A stretch of 42,910 nucleotides of DNA from Afipia sp. 64-13 (GCA_001897755.1 MKUJ01000003.1:186553-229462); one strand, 5' to 3'. Shown: positions 1-10,202, numbered from the stretch's first letter. Program-made: numbers and translations. The notes: generated by a model from the sequence alone, not told the origin.

Positions 1-169
1 GCGCCGCGTCGCGCAAAGCTGATCCGCCGCGCGCATCCGGCAGGGTCAAAGCGGGCTTGACCTGCCTTCCGATCTGCCGTCATGAAACCTGCGCGAGCAC
101 CTGCCCGGTCCGCCATCGGTCCGCTCGCGCCATCCGGACGCATGGTCCTTTCATTCTCCGAGAGCCTGC

Positions 170-1030
170 ATGACATCGCCACGACTGGTCGAACATCTGC
201 GCGAACTGACGGACAACGTGGATGTCATCCTCAGCGACATCTGGGGTGTCGTTCACAATGGCGTCGTATCGTTTCCGCAGGCCTGCGAGGCCTTGCAGAG
301 ATTTCGCGCGCGAGGCGGCACGGTGATCATGCTGACCAACTCGCCGCGGCCCGCGGATGCCGTGCAATTGCAACTGCGCGAGTTGAAAATCGCGGACGAC
401 ACCTATGACGCGATCGTCTCCTCAGGCGATCTGACCCGCAACTATGTCACCGCGCATGCCGGACAAACCGTGTTCCAGATCGGCCCCGAGCGCGACGGGC
501 CGACGCTCGATGGCCTCGATATCAAGACGGCGCCGCTTCGGAGCGCCGACTACATCGTCTGCACCGGTCTGGTCGACGACGAGGTCGAGACTGCCGAAGA
601 CTATCGCGACCTGCTGCTGCAGGCGCGCGAACGTAACCTCACGATGATCTGCGCCAATCCCGACATCGTGGTCGAACGCGGCGATCGCCTGATCTACTGC
701 GCGGGCGCGATCGCCGAACTTTATCGCGAACTTGGCGGCGACGTGATCTTCTACGGCAAGCCGCATCCGCCGGCTTACCGGCGCGCGATCGAACTAGCCG
801 CCGGCGCGCGCGGCGCGGCGACGCCGATCCGACGCATGCTGGCGATCGGAGATTCGGTGCGGACCGACCTTGCCGGCGCCAACGGCATGGATATCGACTG
901 TCTGTTCGTCACCCGCGGCATTCATTCCGCCGACTTCGCCGGCCTGCACGAAGTCGATCCCTTCACCGTCACGCGGCTGTTCGGCGAAGCGAAGCCGCCT
1001 TTCGCGATCACCCACGACCTGGCGTGGTGA
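170..1030 (+). CDS. TIGR01459-type HAD hydrolase, class IIA (NagD-like)
   Basis: A 286-residue soluble HAD-superfamily phosphatase of the class IIA (NagD-like) group. The N-terminal motif I reads LSDIWGVVHNG (about residues 20-30), where the usual DxD is DIW. This replacement of the second aspartate is a known feature of the TIGR01459 subfamily as I remember it, but I cannot verify it here. Motif II is TNSPRP near residue 63 and the C-terminal motif IV is AIGDSVRTDLAGA near residue 226. The substrate is unknown; relatives act on small phosphorylated sugars or nucleotides. The ATG has a GAGAG element about six bases upstream. The gene stands alone, convergent with the CheY-like gene, with a shared hairpin between them. 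Confidence 0.85.
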   Translation: MTSPRLVEHLRELTDNVDVILSDIWGVVHNGVVSFPQACEALQRFRARGGTVIMLTNSPRPADAVQLQLRELKIADDTYDAIVSSGDLTRNYVTAHAGQTVFQIGPERDGPTLDGLDIKTAPLRSADYIVCTGLVDDEVETAEDYRDLLLQARERNLTMICANPDIVVERGDRLIYCAGAIAELYRELGGDVIFYGKPHPPAYRRAIELAAGARGAATPIRRMLAIGDSVRTDLAGANGMDIDCLFVTRGIHSADFAGLHEVDPFTVTRLFGEAKPPFAITHDLAW

Positions 1031-1047
1031 GACGGCGCACAAAAACA

Positions 1048-1071
1048 AAATGCCCGGCAAGCCGGGCATTT
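1048..1071 (-). terminator. Intrinsic terminator, mainly for the CheY-like gene
   Basis: A perfect 11-bp inverted repeat (AAATGCCCGGC and its complement) with a 2-base apparent loop lies between the convergent HAD and CheY-like genes. Read on the minus strand the stem is followed by TTTTGTTTTT, a good U-tract. In the plus direction the U-tract is only three bases, so the site should work best for the minus-strand gene and weakly, if at all, for the HAD gene. Confidence 0.8.
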
Positions 1072-1094
1072 GGGATCCGAACGGCAGGGACCGG

Positions 1095-1490
1095 TTACGC
1101 CGGCGCGTGATCCGGGAACACCGCTTCGATCTTGGTCTTGAGCGTCGCAGCATTGAACGGCTTGACGATATAGTTGTTCACGCCGGCCTTCTTCGCCGCG
1201 ATCACGTTCTCGGTCTTGGACTCCGCCGTGATCATGATGAACGGCGTGGTCGCAAGATTGGGATCGCCGCGCACTTCCTTGAGCAGGTCGTAGCCGGTCA
1301 TCGGCTCCATATTCCAGTCGGAGATGATGAGGCCGTATTTCTTGCCGCGCATCTTGGCGAGCGCCGCCGAACCGTCGCTGGCGTCATCGATGTTCTCAAA
1401 GCCGAGCTGCTTGAGAAGATTGCGAATGATGCGGATCATGGTGTTGTAATCGTCCACCACCAGAACCGGCATCGATAAGTCCATAGCCAT
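1095..1490 (-). CDS. CheY-like single-domain response regulator
   Basis: A 131-residue receiver domain with no output domain. The acidic pair D13/D14, phospho-acceptor D58 (in IISDWNM), T88 (MITAES) and K110 (YIVKPF) match E. coli CheY almost position for position, so it should be phosphorylated by a CheA-type kinase and bind the flagellar switch. I chose ATG 1490 because the receiver fold starts right after it and GGGAG lies about 10 bases upstream; an ATG 12 codons earlier gives an unrelated extension. No che operon flanks it, but a CheZ homologue lies in the same window (38784-39557), which makes a chemotaxis role plausible. It could instead be an orphan regulator of another kinase. Confidence 0.88.
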   Translation of the reverse strand: MAMDLSMPVLVVDDYNTMIRIIRNLLKQLGFENIDDASDGSAALAKMRGKKYGLIISDWNMEPMTGYDLLKEVRGDPNLATTPFIMITAESKTENVIAAKKAGVNNYIVKPFNAATLKTKIEAVFPDHAPA

Positions 1491-1700
1491 CTGTCGTCTC
1501 CCTGGTGCGCCTTCCCGGGCGCACACTCCTCAAAGAATCCGCTCGCGGTGATTACTTCCCCGGACCAGCCCTTTGCGGGTCATGGTTCGCCAGAGGTAGC
1601 ATTCCGGCTTAAACAGCCCGTTAATTCGGCGGCCGGACCGGCTATGATCTGGACGCCTTGACTTCCGGCCCCGCAGCATCTCACGGTCCTTATCGTTCAC

Positions 1701-2699
1701 ATGGTTTCTGTCCGTCCCTCGATGACGTCTTCCTTTCCGATCATTCGCGACACCACCCCTGCTTCCGCCATCCCGAAGGGGGCTGTGGTCGCGCTTGGCA
1801 ATTTCGACGGAGTGCATCTGGGGCACCGCGCGGTGATCGGCTCGGCCGTTGAAATGGCGCGAAAAATCGGCGCCCCGGCGCTCGCCATCACCTTCGAGCC
1901 GCACCCGCGCAGCTTCTTCAATCCCGCCGCAGCGCATTTCCGGCTGACCGACGAGCGCGCCAAGCTGCGCCTGCTCGCCGCCACCGGGCTCGACGGCGCC
2001 GTGGTGCTGGATTTCGACGCCGCACGCGCCGGCACCACGGCTCACGATTTCATTAACCACGAACTCATCGGCCGGCTCGGCATCCGCGGAATCTCGATCG
2101 GCTACAACTTCCATTTCGGCAAGGGTCGCGGCGGCTCGCCTGCATTGCTCGCCGCCGAGGCGCCAAAGCTCGGAATCGAGGTCCATATCCAGACCCATAT
2201 CGACCTGCTCGGTCAGCCGGTATCGTCGAGTGCGATCCGGGCAGCGCTGGCCGAGGGCCGGCTCGACGCCGCCACCGCCATGCTGGACGGACCCTGGTTC
2301 GTCAGCGGCGAGGTGATCCATGGCGAAAAGCGCGGACGGGGGCTTGGCTTCCCGACCGCCAATATCCGCCTGCCGGACAGCATCGCGCTCCGGCACGGCA
2401 TCTATGCGGTCCGGGTCGGACGCCCCGGCGATGCCCGGCGCTACGACGGCGTCGCAAGTTTCGGCCGCCGTCCGACCTTCGACAACGGCGCGCCGCTGCT
2501 CGAGACGTTCCTGTTCGACTTCAACGGCGACCTCTACGGCGAGACGCTCGATGTCGCCTTCATCGCGTTCCTGCGCGACGAGTTGAAATTCGACCAAGTC
2601 GAGGCGCTGGTGCAGCAGATGGACGCCGACAGCACGGCGGCCCGCACCGCGCTCGCCGCCGCGCCCGGCGCTTTTCCGAAGCTCGGCGAGATCGCCTGA
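1701..2699 (+). CDS. ribF: Bifunctional riboflavin kinase / FAD synthetase RibF
   Basis: Converts riboflavin to FMN and FMN to FAD in the cytoplasm. The N-terminal FAD synthetase (nucleotidyltransferase) domain has [10 protein letters not shown] at residues 33-42 and SSSAIR near 175. The C-terminal riboflavin kinase domain starts near residue 195 and has the [11 protein letters not shown] motif near 208-218. Full length is 332 residues, usual for the family. The start is uncertain: ATG 1701 gives the longest product, ATG 1722 (MTSSFP) is also in frame, and neither has a clear Shine-Dalgarno sequence. It is followed after 73 bases by ileS in the same direction, and by lspA, an order (ribF-ileS-lspA) common in proteobacteria, so co-transcription is likely. 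Confidence 0.95.
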   Translation: MVSVRPSMTSSFPIIRDTTPASAIPKGAVVALGNFDGVHLGHRAVIGSAVEMARKIGAPALAITFEPHPRSFFNPAAAHFRLTDERAKLRLLAATGLDGAVVLDFDAARAGTTAHDFINHELIGRLGIRGISIGYNFHFGKGRGGSPALLAAEAPKLGIEVHIQTHIDLLGQPVSSSAIRAALAEGRLDAATAMLDGPWFVSGEVIHGEKRGRGLGFPTANIRLPDSIALRHGIYAVRVGRPGDARRYDGVASFGRRPTFDNGAPLLETFLFDFNGDLYGETLDVAFIAFLRDELKFDQVEALVQQMDADSTAARTALAAAPGAFPKLGEIA

Positions 2700-2772
2700 C
2701 ACCCTTCCAACGGCCATAAGGGGCGAGAAACCGGCTTTCCCCCGCCGCCCAAAACGCGCTATTCACCCTGCC

Positions 2773-5700
2773 ATGACCGAAAAGCTGAAAACCGGCACGC
2801 CCGCCAAGGCCGACGCGCCCGACTACTCCAAAACCCTTTTTCTGCCGCAGACCGAGTTTCCGATGCGCGCGGGCCTGCCCCAGCGCGAGCCGGACATCCT
2901 GGCGCGCTGGCGCGAGATCGACCTCTACGGCAAGCTGCGCGCGGCCTCGAAAGGCCGGCCGAAATTCGTGCTGCATGACGGCCCGCCCTACGCCAACGGC
3001 AATATCCATATCGGTCATGCGCTCAACAAGATCCTCAAGGATCTCGTGACCAAGAGCCAGCAGATGCTCGGCCACGATTCCAATTACGTGCCGGGCTGGG
3101 ACTGCCACGGCCTGCCGATCGAATGGAAGATCGAGGAAGAGAACTACCGCTCCAAGGGCAAGCAGAAGCCGGACCTGAAGAACTCCGCGGCGATGCTGGC
3201 TTTCCGCCGCGAGTGCCGGAGCTATGCCGAGCATTGGGTCGACGTTCAGCGCGAGGAATTCAAGCGTCTCGGCGTGATCGGCGACTGGGCGCATCCCTAC
3301 ACAACGATGAGCTATCCCGCCGAAGCGCAGATCGCGCGCGAGCTGATGAAGTTCGCCGCCAACGGCACGCTCTATCGCGGCTCCAAGCCGGTGATGTGGA
3401 GCGTGGTCGAAAAGACCGCGCTGGCCGAAGCCGAGGTCGAATATGAAGACCACACCTCGGACACGGTGTGGGTGAAGTTTCCGGTGGTCTCCTCGTTCGG
3501 CCGCCTCGCCAACGCCTCGGTGGTGATCTGGACCACCACGCCGTGGACGCTGCCGGGCAACCGCGCCATCAGCTTCTCCTCCAGGATCGCCTACGGCCTC
3601 TACAAGATCACCGATGCGCCCGCCGACAATTGGGCCAAGACCGGCGATCTTCTGATCCTCGCCGACAAGCTCGCCGAAGACGTGTTCAAGCAGGCGCGCG
3701 TCGCGTCCTATGAGCGCGTGTCCGATATCGACAGCGGCATTCTCGACGCGATCGAATGCACCCATCCGCTGTCGGGCCTCGACGGCGGCTACACCTTCAA
3801 GGTGCCTCTCCTCGACGGCGATCACGTCACCGACGACACCGGCACCGGCTTCGTCCACACCGCGCCCGGCCATGGCCGCGAAGACTTCGACATCTGGATG
3901 CACAATGCCCGCGATCTCGAGGCGCGTGGCATCTCCAGCGCGATTCCCTACACCGTCGACGCCGACGGTGCGCTGACCGCGCAGGCGCCCGGCTTCACCG
4001 GCAGGCGCGTGCTCACCGACAAGGGCGAGAAGGGCGACGCCAACGAAGCCGTCATCAAGGCTTTGGTCGAGCGCGGCATGCTGCTCGCGCGCGGCCGCCT
4101 CAAGCATCAATATCCGCATTCGTGGCGCTCGAAGAAGCCGGTGATCTTCCGCAACACGCCGCAATGGTTCATCGCGATGGACAAGGATATTACGGCGAGC
4201 GGCAAAGCGAAGAGCGGCGACACGCTGCGCGCCCGCGCGCTGTCCGCGATCAAGGTCACGCGCTGGGTCCCGGCGCAGGGCGAGAACCGCATCACCGGCA
4301 TGATCGCCGGGCGTCCCGACTGGGTGATCTCGCGCCAGCGCGCCTGGGGCGTGCCGATCACGGTGTTCGTGCGCGAGACCGGCGACGGCAGCGCCGAAAT
4401 CCTGCAGGACGATGCGGTCAACGCGCGCATCGCCGACGCCTTCGAGCAGGAAGGCGCGGACGCCTGGTACGCCGAAGGCGCGCGCGAGCGCTTCCTCGGC
4501 TCGCGCGCCAATGAGGACTGGACCAAGGTCGATGACGTGCTCGACGTCTGGTTCGATTCCGGCTCGACTCATGCCTTCGTGCTGGAAGATCCCGCGCACT
4601 TCCCCGGACTTGCCGGCATCAAGCGCAAGGTCGATGGCGGCGCCGATACCGTGATGTATCTCGAAGGTTCGGACCAGCATCGCGGCTGGTTCCATTCCTC
4701 GCTGCTGGAGAGCTGCGGCACGCGCGGCCGCGCGCCCTATGACGTGGTGCTGACCCACGGCTTCACGCTCGACGAGCAGGGCCGCAAGATGTCGAAGTCG
4801 CTCGGCAACACCACCGCGCCGCAGGATGTCATCAAGCAGTCCGGCGCCGACATCCTCCGGCTCTGGGTCGCGGCGTCGGATTATTCCGACGACCTGCGCA
4901 TCGGCCCGGAAATCCTCAAGAACACCATCGAGACGTACCGCAAGCTGCGCAACACCATCCGCTGGATGCTCGGCACCCTGCATCACTTCAAACCGCAGGA
5001 TGTCGTCGCCTTCGCCGACATGCCCGAGCTCGAACGCCTGATGCTGCATCGGCTCGCCGAGATCGATACCGTGATGCGCGAGGCCTATGCCGACTTCGAC
5101 TACAAGACGGTGATTGCCACGCTGGCGAATTTCATGAACACCGAACTGTCGGCGTTCTATTTCGACATCCGCAAGGATGCGCTGTATTGCGACCCGCCAT
5201 CGTCGGTGGTGCGCAAGGCCGCGCTGACCACGGTCGATATCCTGTGCGGCACCTTGCTCAAATGGCTGGCGCCCGTGCTCAGCTTCACCTGCGAGGAAGC
5301 ATGGCTGCTGTATCGCCCCGACGATGCCGCCTCGATCCATCTCACGACTTTCACGGATGGCCTCGCGATCTACCGTAACGACAAGCTGGCGGAGAAGTGG
5401 GAAACCATCCGCGACGTCCGCCGCGTGGTCACCGGCGCGCTGGAGCTGGAGCGTGCGGCCAAGCGCATCGGCTCCTCGCTGGAAGCCTCGCCGATGATCT
5501 ACCTGCCGCAAAGCCTGATCGAAGGACTGTTCGACGTCGACTGGGCCGAGGTCTGCATCACCTCGAACGCGATGGTCACCGTGCTGCGGCCCGGCGAGAC
5601 GCCGCCCGCCGGCGCATTCGCGCTCAATGACGTGCCGGGCGTGGCCGTCGTGGTCGAACGCGCCGTGGGCGCCAAATGCGCGCGGTCGTGGAAGATCCTG

Positions 5701-5796
5701 CCGAGCGTCGGCGAGGATGCCGAATATCCCGACGTCTCGCCGCGCGATGCCCAGGCGCTGCGGGAGTGGAAGGCGCTGGGACAAAGCGGGCATTGA
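2773..5796 (+). CDS. ileS: Isoleucyl-tRNA synthetase IleS
   Basis: Charges tRNA-Ile with isoleucine; class Ia synthetase of 1007 residues. The ATP-binding HIGH motif is at residues 79-82 ([10 protein letters not shown]) and KMSKS at 672-676 ([11 protein letters not shown]). The editing (CP1) domain lies between, with [11 protein letters not shown] near 252-262 and [13 protein letters not shown] near 356-368. The extreme C-terminus corresponds to the zinc ribbon of the E. coli enzyme, but the cysteines are gone: the segment reads AKCARSWK, then YPDVSPRDA, leaving one cysteine where the E. coli-type protein has two CxxC pairs. The domain is therefore present but should not bind zinc in the standard way. 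It sits between ribF and lspA. Confidence 0.98.
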   Translation: MTEKLKTGTPAKADAPDYSKTLFLPQTEFPMRAGLPQREPDILARWREIDLYGKLRAASKGRPKFVLHDGPPYANGNIHIGHALNKILKDLVTKSQQMLGHDSNYVPGWDCHGLPIEWKIEEENYRSKGKQKPDLKNSAAMLAFRRECRSYAEHWVDVQREEFKRLGVIGDWAHPYTTMSYPAEAQIARELMKFAANGTLYRGSKPVMWSVVEKTALAEAEVEYEDHTSDTVWVKFPVVSSFGRLANASVVIWTTTPWTLPGNRAISFSSRIAYGLYKITDAPADNWAKTGDLLILADKLAEDVFKQARVASYERVSDIDSGILDAIECTHPLSGLDGGYTFKVPLLDGDHVTDDTGTGFVHTAPGHGREDFDIWMHNARDLEARGISSAIPYTVDADGALTAQAPGFTGRRVLTDKGEKGDANEAVIKALVERGMLLARGRLKHQYPHSWRSKKPVIFRNTPQWFIAMDKDITASGKAKSGDTLRARALSAIKVTRWVPAQGENRITGMIAGRPDWVISRQRAWGVPITVFVRETGDGSAEILQDDAVNARIADAFEQEGADAWYAEGARERFLGSRANEDWTKVDDVLDVWFDSGSTHAFVLEDPAHFPGLAGIKRKVDGGADTVMYLEGSDQHRGWFHSSLLESCGTRGRAPYDVVLTHGFTLDEQGRKMSKSLGNTTAPQDVIKQSGADILRLWVAASDYSDDLRIGPEILKNTIETYRKLRNTIRWMLGTLHHFKPQDVVAFADMPELERLMLHRLAEIDTVMREAYADFDYKTVIATLANFMNTELSAFYFDIRKDALYCDPPSSVVRKAALTTVDILCGTLLKWLAPVLSFTCEEAWLLYRPDDAASIHLTTFTDGLAIYRNDKLAEKWETIRDVRRVVTGALELERAAKRIGSSLEASPMIYLPQSLIEGLFDVDWAEVCITSNAMVTVLRPGETPPAGAFALNDVPGVAVVVERAVGAKCARSWKILPSVGEDAEYPDVSPRDAQALREWKALGQSGH

Positions 5797-5813
5797 ACGA
5801 ATTCCCGTGGACT

Positions 5814-5902
5814 GTCATGGCCGGGCTTGTCCCGGCCATCCACGTCCCCGGAATGCCCGCGACAAGAACGACGTGGATGCCCGGCACAAGGCCGGGCATG
5901 AC
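5814..5902. repeat. Palindromic intergenic repeat, GGCCGGGCTTGTCCCGGCC type
   Basis: Two 32-base arms (5814-5845 and 5871-5902) form an imperfect inverted repeat, and each arm contains its own smaller dyad around GGCCGGG/CCCGGCC or GCCCGG/CCGGGC. The mismatches between arms are mostly compensated inside each small dyad, which points to selection or copying of the hairpin shape. When translated, such elements give the spurious peptide MAGLVPAIH seen in many hypothetical proteins of Bradyrhizobium relatives. It fills most of the ileS-lspA gap. A related element lies at 16492-16577. Confidence 0.8.
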
Positions 5903-5938
5903 GAACGATGAAGTCCCGCCACGATAACGAGCGATTCC

Positions 5939-6436
5939 ATGTCCCCTCTGCTCCGCTCCGGATTGGTCGCTGCAACCGTCGCACTCGCGCTCGATCAAGC
6001 CACCAAGCTGTGGCTGCTGCATGTGTTCGATATCGGCCGGCGCGGCGCGATCGCTGTGACGCCGTTCTTCGATCTGGTCCTCGCCTGGAACACCGGCATC
6101 AGCTACGGCTGGTTCCAGAACGAAGGGGCGGTCGGGCAGACCATCCTGCTCGCCTTCAAGGTCGTCGCGGTGCTCCTGCTGGCGATCTGGATGGCCCGGT
6201 CGGAAACCCGCCTCGCGGTGATCGGGCTCGGCCTCATCATTGGCGGGGCCATCGGCAACGGGATCGACCGCCTGGCCTACGGCGCGGTGGTGGATTTCGT
6301 CCTGCTCCACGCCCAGATCGGCGGAAAAACCTATCACTGGTATGTGTTTAACCTTGCCGACGTCGCCATCGTTGTCGGGGTGCTGGCCCTGCTGTATGAC
6401 TCCCTTGTCGGGCCAGCCGCCGCAAAAACGCCCTGA
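5939..6436 (+). CDS. lspA: Lipoprotein signal peptidase LspA
   Basis: Inner-membrane aspartyl protease that cleaves prolipoproteins before the lipidated cysteine. The 165-residue protein has four hydrophobic segments. Conserved blocks are LDQATK (D19), AWNTGISYG (N51), GGAIGNGIDR (about 102-111), VVDF with catalytic D119 and FNLADVAI with catalytic D141; the two aspartates correspond to D124 and D143 of the E. coli enzyme. The gene follows ileS across a repeat element. A likely substrate in the window is the lipoprotein at 40892-41410. Confidence 0.96.
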   Translation: MSPLLRSGLVAATVALALDQATKLWLLHVFDIGRRGAIAVTPFFDLVLAWNTGISYGWFQNEGAVGQTILLAFKVVAVLLLAIWMARSETRLAVIGLGLIIGGAIGNGIDRLAYGAVVDFVLLHAQIGGKTYHWYVFNLADVAIVVGVLALLYDSLVGPAAAKTP

Positions 6437-6520
6437 TAATCGCCGATATCCGGCGGATCATTCGGAAATTCCTGGGATTTTCCGGCTGGACCTGAATTGG
6501 AATTGATCGGGATAAGCGCC

Positions 6521-7285
6521 ATGCCGCATGACACCATGCCGACCGCCAGCGTATCGAGCCTCACCGGGGTGATGTTTCGCCACACGCTTCGGCTTGGCGC
6601 GGCAGCCTTTGGGGTCGCGCTAATCCTGTCGACCGGCTACGCCCGCGCCCAGGACGACGAGGATGCGCAACCCGAGGAGACCTTCGAGCAGGGCATCATC
6701 AAAGGCATCATGAAGGGCATCGGCGGCCAGAGCATCGAGGATGGCCGTATCGAGTACCGCGAGCGCTCGCCTCTCGTCGTCCCCTCCACTCTCGATCTGC
6801 CGCCACCTCAGGCGAAAGGTGTTGCACCGGCAGCAAACTGGCCGAAGGATCCCGACGAGCAGGCCCGGCGCGAAGCTATTGCGGCGAGCAGGAAAGCAGG
6901 ACCGCGCGACGCCTATGAGGCCCAGACCGAGGCCCAGCGTGTGCTGAGGCCGAGCGAGCTTGCCGGTCAGCCGCAGGGCAAGCGTAAGCGTTCCGCCGAT
7001 AACGACGTCACCCCCGGCAGCTATGTGGGGGGCTATAACAGCTACATGCTCAGCCCGTCAGAACTCGGCACCAGCGTTGGCGGTCTGTTCTCCAGCATCA
7101 CCGGCAAACAGAAGCAAGAAGCGGTCACCTTCAAGGAGGAGCCGAAGCGGGAAAGCCTGACGCAGCCGCCGAGCGGTTATCAGACCCCATCCTCGAACTA
7201 TGCGTATGGCACCGGTCCGGAAAAGTCCGAGACCAGAACGCCCTACAATCCGATCACGGATAAAGGCGATCCCACGCTCCGCTAG
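6521..7285 (+). CDS. Exported protein of unknown function
   Basis: I do not recognise the family. The 254-residue product starts MPHDTMPT; a start eight codons upstream (6497) is possible but the 6521 ATG is preceded by a GGGATAAG stretch. A signal peptide runs to about residue 44, with hydrophobic core LGAAAFGVALILS and a probable signal peptidase I site at ARA before QDDED. The mature part has a compact segment (EQGIIKGIMKGIGG, then IEYRERSPLVVPSTLDLPPP) and then a low-complexity polar tail rich in Pro, Lys, Gln and Ser with no further domain. The sequence predicts a periplasmic or envelope-attached protein. It lies between lspA and the M16 peptidase pair; no functional link is evident. Confidence 0.75.
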   Translation: MPHDTMPTASVSSLTGVMFRHTLRLGAAAFGVALILSTGYARAQDDEDAQPEETFEQGIIKGIMKGIGGQSIEDGRIEYRERSPLVVPSTLDLPPPQAKGVAPAANWPKDPDEQARREAIAASRKAGPRDAYEAQTEAQRVLRPSELAGQPQGKRKRSADNDVTPGSYVGGYNSYMLSPSELGTSVGGLFSSITGKQKQEAVTFKEEPKRESLTQPPSGYQTPSSNYAYGTGPEKSETRTPYNPITDKGDPTLR

Positions 7286-7413
7286 ACATCTGCGGAAGTC
7301 GCTTTGCGCAGGCGCGCGTCACGCAAGATACGTGCTGCGACGATGCGCATGATCACCTCGCGGTTCCGTGTCTTCTATCGTGTGCAACGATCTGACGGAG
7401 CCGACCCCCGATC

Positions 7414-8814
7414 ATGACAATGTTTTTTTCTGCCCGTTTTCGCGCCGCTTTCGGCATCGTCCTCGCCGCAGGCATCAGTTGCGCCGCGCTGGCGATCCAG
7501 CCGCTCGCGGCGCAGCCGGGGCCGGCCGAGCAACCCTCGACCTTCACTCTCGGCAACGGCCTGCAGGTCGTCGTGATCCCCGATCACCGCACGCCGACCG
7601 TCACCCAGATGATCTGGTACAAGGTGGGGTCGGCCGACGAGACCCCGGGCAAATCCGGCCTCGCCCATTTCCTCGAACACCTGATGTTCAAGGGCACCGC
7701 GACCCATCGCGCGGGTGAATTCTCCCAGAGCGTGGTCCAGGCCGGCGGCAGCGAGAACGCATTCACCTCCACCGACTACACCGCCTATTACCAGAGCGTG
7801 CCGCGCGACAAGCTCGACACCATGATGGCTTTCGAGGCCGATCGCATGACCGGTCTGGTGCTCAAGGACGAGAACGTGCTGCCCGAGCGCGACGTCGTGC
7901 TGGAGGAATACAACATGCGCGTCGCCAACAGCCCCGACGCGCGGCTGACCGAGCAGATCATGGCGGCGCTGTATCTCAACCATCCCTATGGGCGGCCGAT
8001 CATCGGCTGGCGCGCGGAGATCGAGAAGCTCAATCGCGAGGACGCGCTTGCCTTCTACAAGCGCTTCTACGCTCCGAACAACGCCACGCTGGTGATCGCC
8101 GGCGACGTGACCGAACAGGACATTCGTCCGCAGATCGAAGCCACCTACGGCAAGATCGCGCCGCAACCCGCCATCCCGGCCAAGCGCCTGCGGCCGCAGG
8201 AGCCGCCGCCAGCCGCGCCGCGCACCGTGACCCTGTCCGACCCGCGCGTCGAACAGCCGACCATGCGCCGTTATTTTCTCGTCCCCTCGGCGGTGACCGC
8301 CGCCGCCGGCGAGAGCGAGGCGCTGGAGGTGCTGGCGCAACTAATGGGCAGCGGCAGCAATTCCTATCTCTATCAAACCCTGGTGGTGGAGAAGCGCCTC
8401 GCGATCAGCGTCGGCGCCTGGTACCAGGGCACGGCTGTCGATCCCTCGCAATTCGGCGTCTCGATGTCGCCGAAAACCGGCGTCGCTTTTCCCCAGCTCG
8501 AGCAGGCGCTCAACGAGGTGATCGCCCATATCGCGCAGAACCCGATTCCCGCCGAAGATCTCGAGCGCGCCAAGACCCAGTTGATCGCGGAATCGATCTA
8601 CGCCCAGGACAGCCAGAGCGCGCTGGCGCGCTGGTACGGCGCCGCCATCACCGTCGGCCTCAACGCCGCCGACATCAAAAGCTGGCCGGACCGCATCCGC
8701 GCGGTCACCGCCGCGCAGGTCAGCGACGCCGCCCGCAAGTGGCTGACCAGCAATCGTTCGGTGACCGGCTATCTGATCAAGGAAGCGGCCAAGCCCGAGG
8801 AGAAGCGCTCGTGA
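7414..8814 (+). CDS. Zinc-dependent M16 family peptidase, exported
   Basis: A 466-residue pitrilysin-family (M16) protease with a signal peptide (residues 1 to about 33, ending near LAAQP). The inverted zinc-binding motif HFLEH is at residues 85-89, and the distal acidic ligand is in VLEEYNM near 164-165, so this is the catalytic partner. The N- and C-terminal M16 half-domains are both present. It overlaps the next gene by the four bases GTGA, so the two are translationally coupled. As in other bacterial M16B pairs, the zinc-bearing and zinc-less proteins are expected to form a heterodimer, here in the periplasm. The natural substrate is not known; degradation of peptides, including signal or targeting peptides, is typical of the family. 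Confidence 0.93.
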   Translation: MTMFFSARFRAAFGIVLAAGISCAALAIQPLAAQPGPAEQPSTFTLGNGLQVVVIPDHRTPTVTQMIWYKVGSADETPGKSGLAHFLEHLMFKGTATHRAGEFSQSVVQAGGSENAFTSTDYTAYYQSVPRDKLDTMMAFEADRMTGLVLKDENVLPERDVVLEEYNMRVANSPDARLTEQIMAALYLNHPYGRPIIGWRAEIEKLNREDALAFYKRFYAPNNATLVIAGDVTEQDIRPQIEATYGKIAPQPAIPAKRLRPQEPPPAAPRTVTLSDPRVEQPTMRRYFLVPSAVTAAAGESEALEVLAQLMGSGSNSYLYQTLVVEKRLAISVGAWYQGTAVDPSQFGVSMSPKTGVAFPQLEQALNEVIAHIAQNPIPAEDLERAKTQLIAESIYAQDSQSALARWYGAAITVGLNAADIKSWPDRIRAVTAAQVSDAARKWLTSNRSVTGYLIKEAAKPEEKRS

Positions 8815-10166
8815 ATCCTTTGCGATCCCTGCTGCGCTCGGCGGCGCTTCTCGTCGCGCTCACCGCCATCAGCTTTCCCGCGGCCGCGTCGACCAAAATC
8901 CAGCGAGTTGTCTCGCCCGGCGGCATCGAAGCGTGGTTCGTCCAGGACGCCACGGTGCCGCTGATCGCGATGCAGTTCGCCTTCGCCGGCGGCAGCTCGC
9001 AGGACCCCGCCGACAAGCCGGGCGTCGCCAGTTTGACCGCCAACACCCTCGATGAAGGCGCGGGCGATCTCGATTCCAAGGCCTATCATGGCCGTCTGGA
9101 ACGCCGCGCCATCCAGCTTTCCTTCTCCGCCACCCGCGACTACCTGCGCGGCTCGCTGCGCATGCTGAAGGAAAATCGGGACGAGGCGTTCGATCTGATG
9201 CGGCTTGCGCTGACCTCGCCACGCTTCGATTCCGAGCCGCTGGAGCGGGTGCGCACGCAGGTGCTGTCCGGCCTGCGTCGTGAGTCCACGAACCCCGGCT
9301 CGATCGCCGGGGTAAAATTCTGGGCCACCGCTTATGAAGGTCACCCTTATGCGCAGCCCTCGAACGGCACACTCGAGAGCGTTCCGCGCATCGAGGCGGC
9401 CGACCTCAGGGATTATGTCCGCCGCGTGCTGGCGAAGGATCAGCTCAAGATCGCCGTGGTCGGCGATGTCGATGCCGCGACGGTCGGCAAGCTGCTCGAC
9501 CAGACCTTCGGCGCGTTGCCGGCCAAGGCCGCGCTGACGCCGGTCCCCGATGTCGCCTTCGTCAAGCCGCCGAAGAAAGTGTTCGTGCCGCTCGACGTGC
9601 CGCAGACCACGATCCTGTTCGGCGGCCCTTCGATCGCCCGCAGCGACAAGGACTTCATGGCCGCCTACATCATCAATCACATTCTCGGCGGCGGATCGCT
9701 GTCCTCGCGACTCTATCACGAAGTCCGCGAGAAGCGCGGTCTGGTCTACTCGGTGTCGGAACAACTGGTGTGGATGAGCCACTCCTCGATGTTCTATGGC
9801 AGCACCGCGACCCGTACCGACAAGACGAACGAAACCATCGACACCATCAACGCCGAACTGAAGCGGATGGCCGAGACCGGCCCGACCCAGCAGGAGCTGG
9901 ACGCAGCCAAGTCATACCTCAAGGGCGCACAGATGCTGGCGCTGGATTCCTCGACCAAGATCGCCGGCGCGCTGGTGCAGTACCAGCTCGACAATCTCGG
10001 CATCGACTATCTGGAGCGGCGCAGCGCCATCATCGACGCGGTGACGCTCGACGACGCCAAACGTGTCGCCAAGCGGATCTGGAGCGACGGCGTGCTCTCG
10101 GTCAGCGTCGGTCGGCAGCCGGTTGCCACCACCGCTCCGGTCGCGCCGGCGCCCGCGAAAAACTAG
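8811..10166 (+). CDS. M16 family peptidase, non-catalytic partner subunit, exported
   Basis: A 451-residue M16 homologue without HxxEH. Where the zinc motif would be, the N-terminal domain reads DKPGVASLTANTLDEGA. It keeps the substrate-binding Arg/Tyr motif of partner subunits in SSRLYHEVREKRGLVYSV near residues 298-315. I place the start at GTG 8811, which overlaps the previous stop as GTGA; it is followed at once by a signal peptide (NPLRSLLRSAALLVALTAISF, cleavage near AAAS). A longer reading from 8739 would lie inside the upstream gene. It probably forms the heterodimer with the zinc subunit. Confidence 0.93.
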   Translation: MNPLRSLLRSAALLVALTAISFPAAASTKIQRVVSPGGIEAWFVQDATVPLIAMQFAFAGGSSQDPADKPGVASLTANTLDEGAGDLDSKAYHGRLERRAIQLSFSATRDYLRGSLRMLKENRDEAFDLMRLALTSPRFDSEPLERVRTQVLSGLRRESTNPGSIAGVKFWATAYEGHPYAQPSNGTLESVPRIEAADLRDYVRRVLAKDQLKIAVVGDVDAATVGKLLDQTFGALPAKAALTPVPDVAFVKPPKKVFVPLDVPQTTILFGGPSIARSDKDFMAAYIINHILGGGSLSSRLYHEVREKRGLVYSVSEQLVWMSHSSMFYGSTATRTDKTNETIDTINAELKRMAETGPTQQELDAAKSYLKGAQMLALDSSTKIAGALVQYQLDNLGIDYLERRSAIIDAVTLDDAKRVAKRIWSDGVLSVSVGRQPVATTAPVAPAPAKN

Positions 10167-10202
10167 CGCGATCGATCATCGGATCATGCTAGCGTGCCGC
10201 GC

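Noticed and set aside
2560..5793. A 1077-codon open frame antisense to ribF/ileS
   Set aside because: It is the reverse-strand shadow of a GC-rich gene with strong third-position bias; no domain, start site or low-complexity-free stretch supports it, while ileS is certain.
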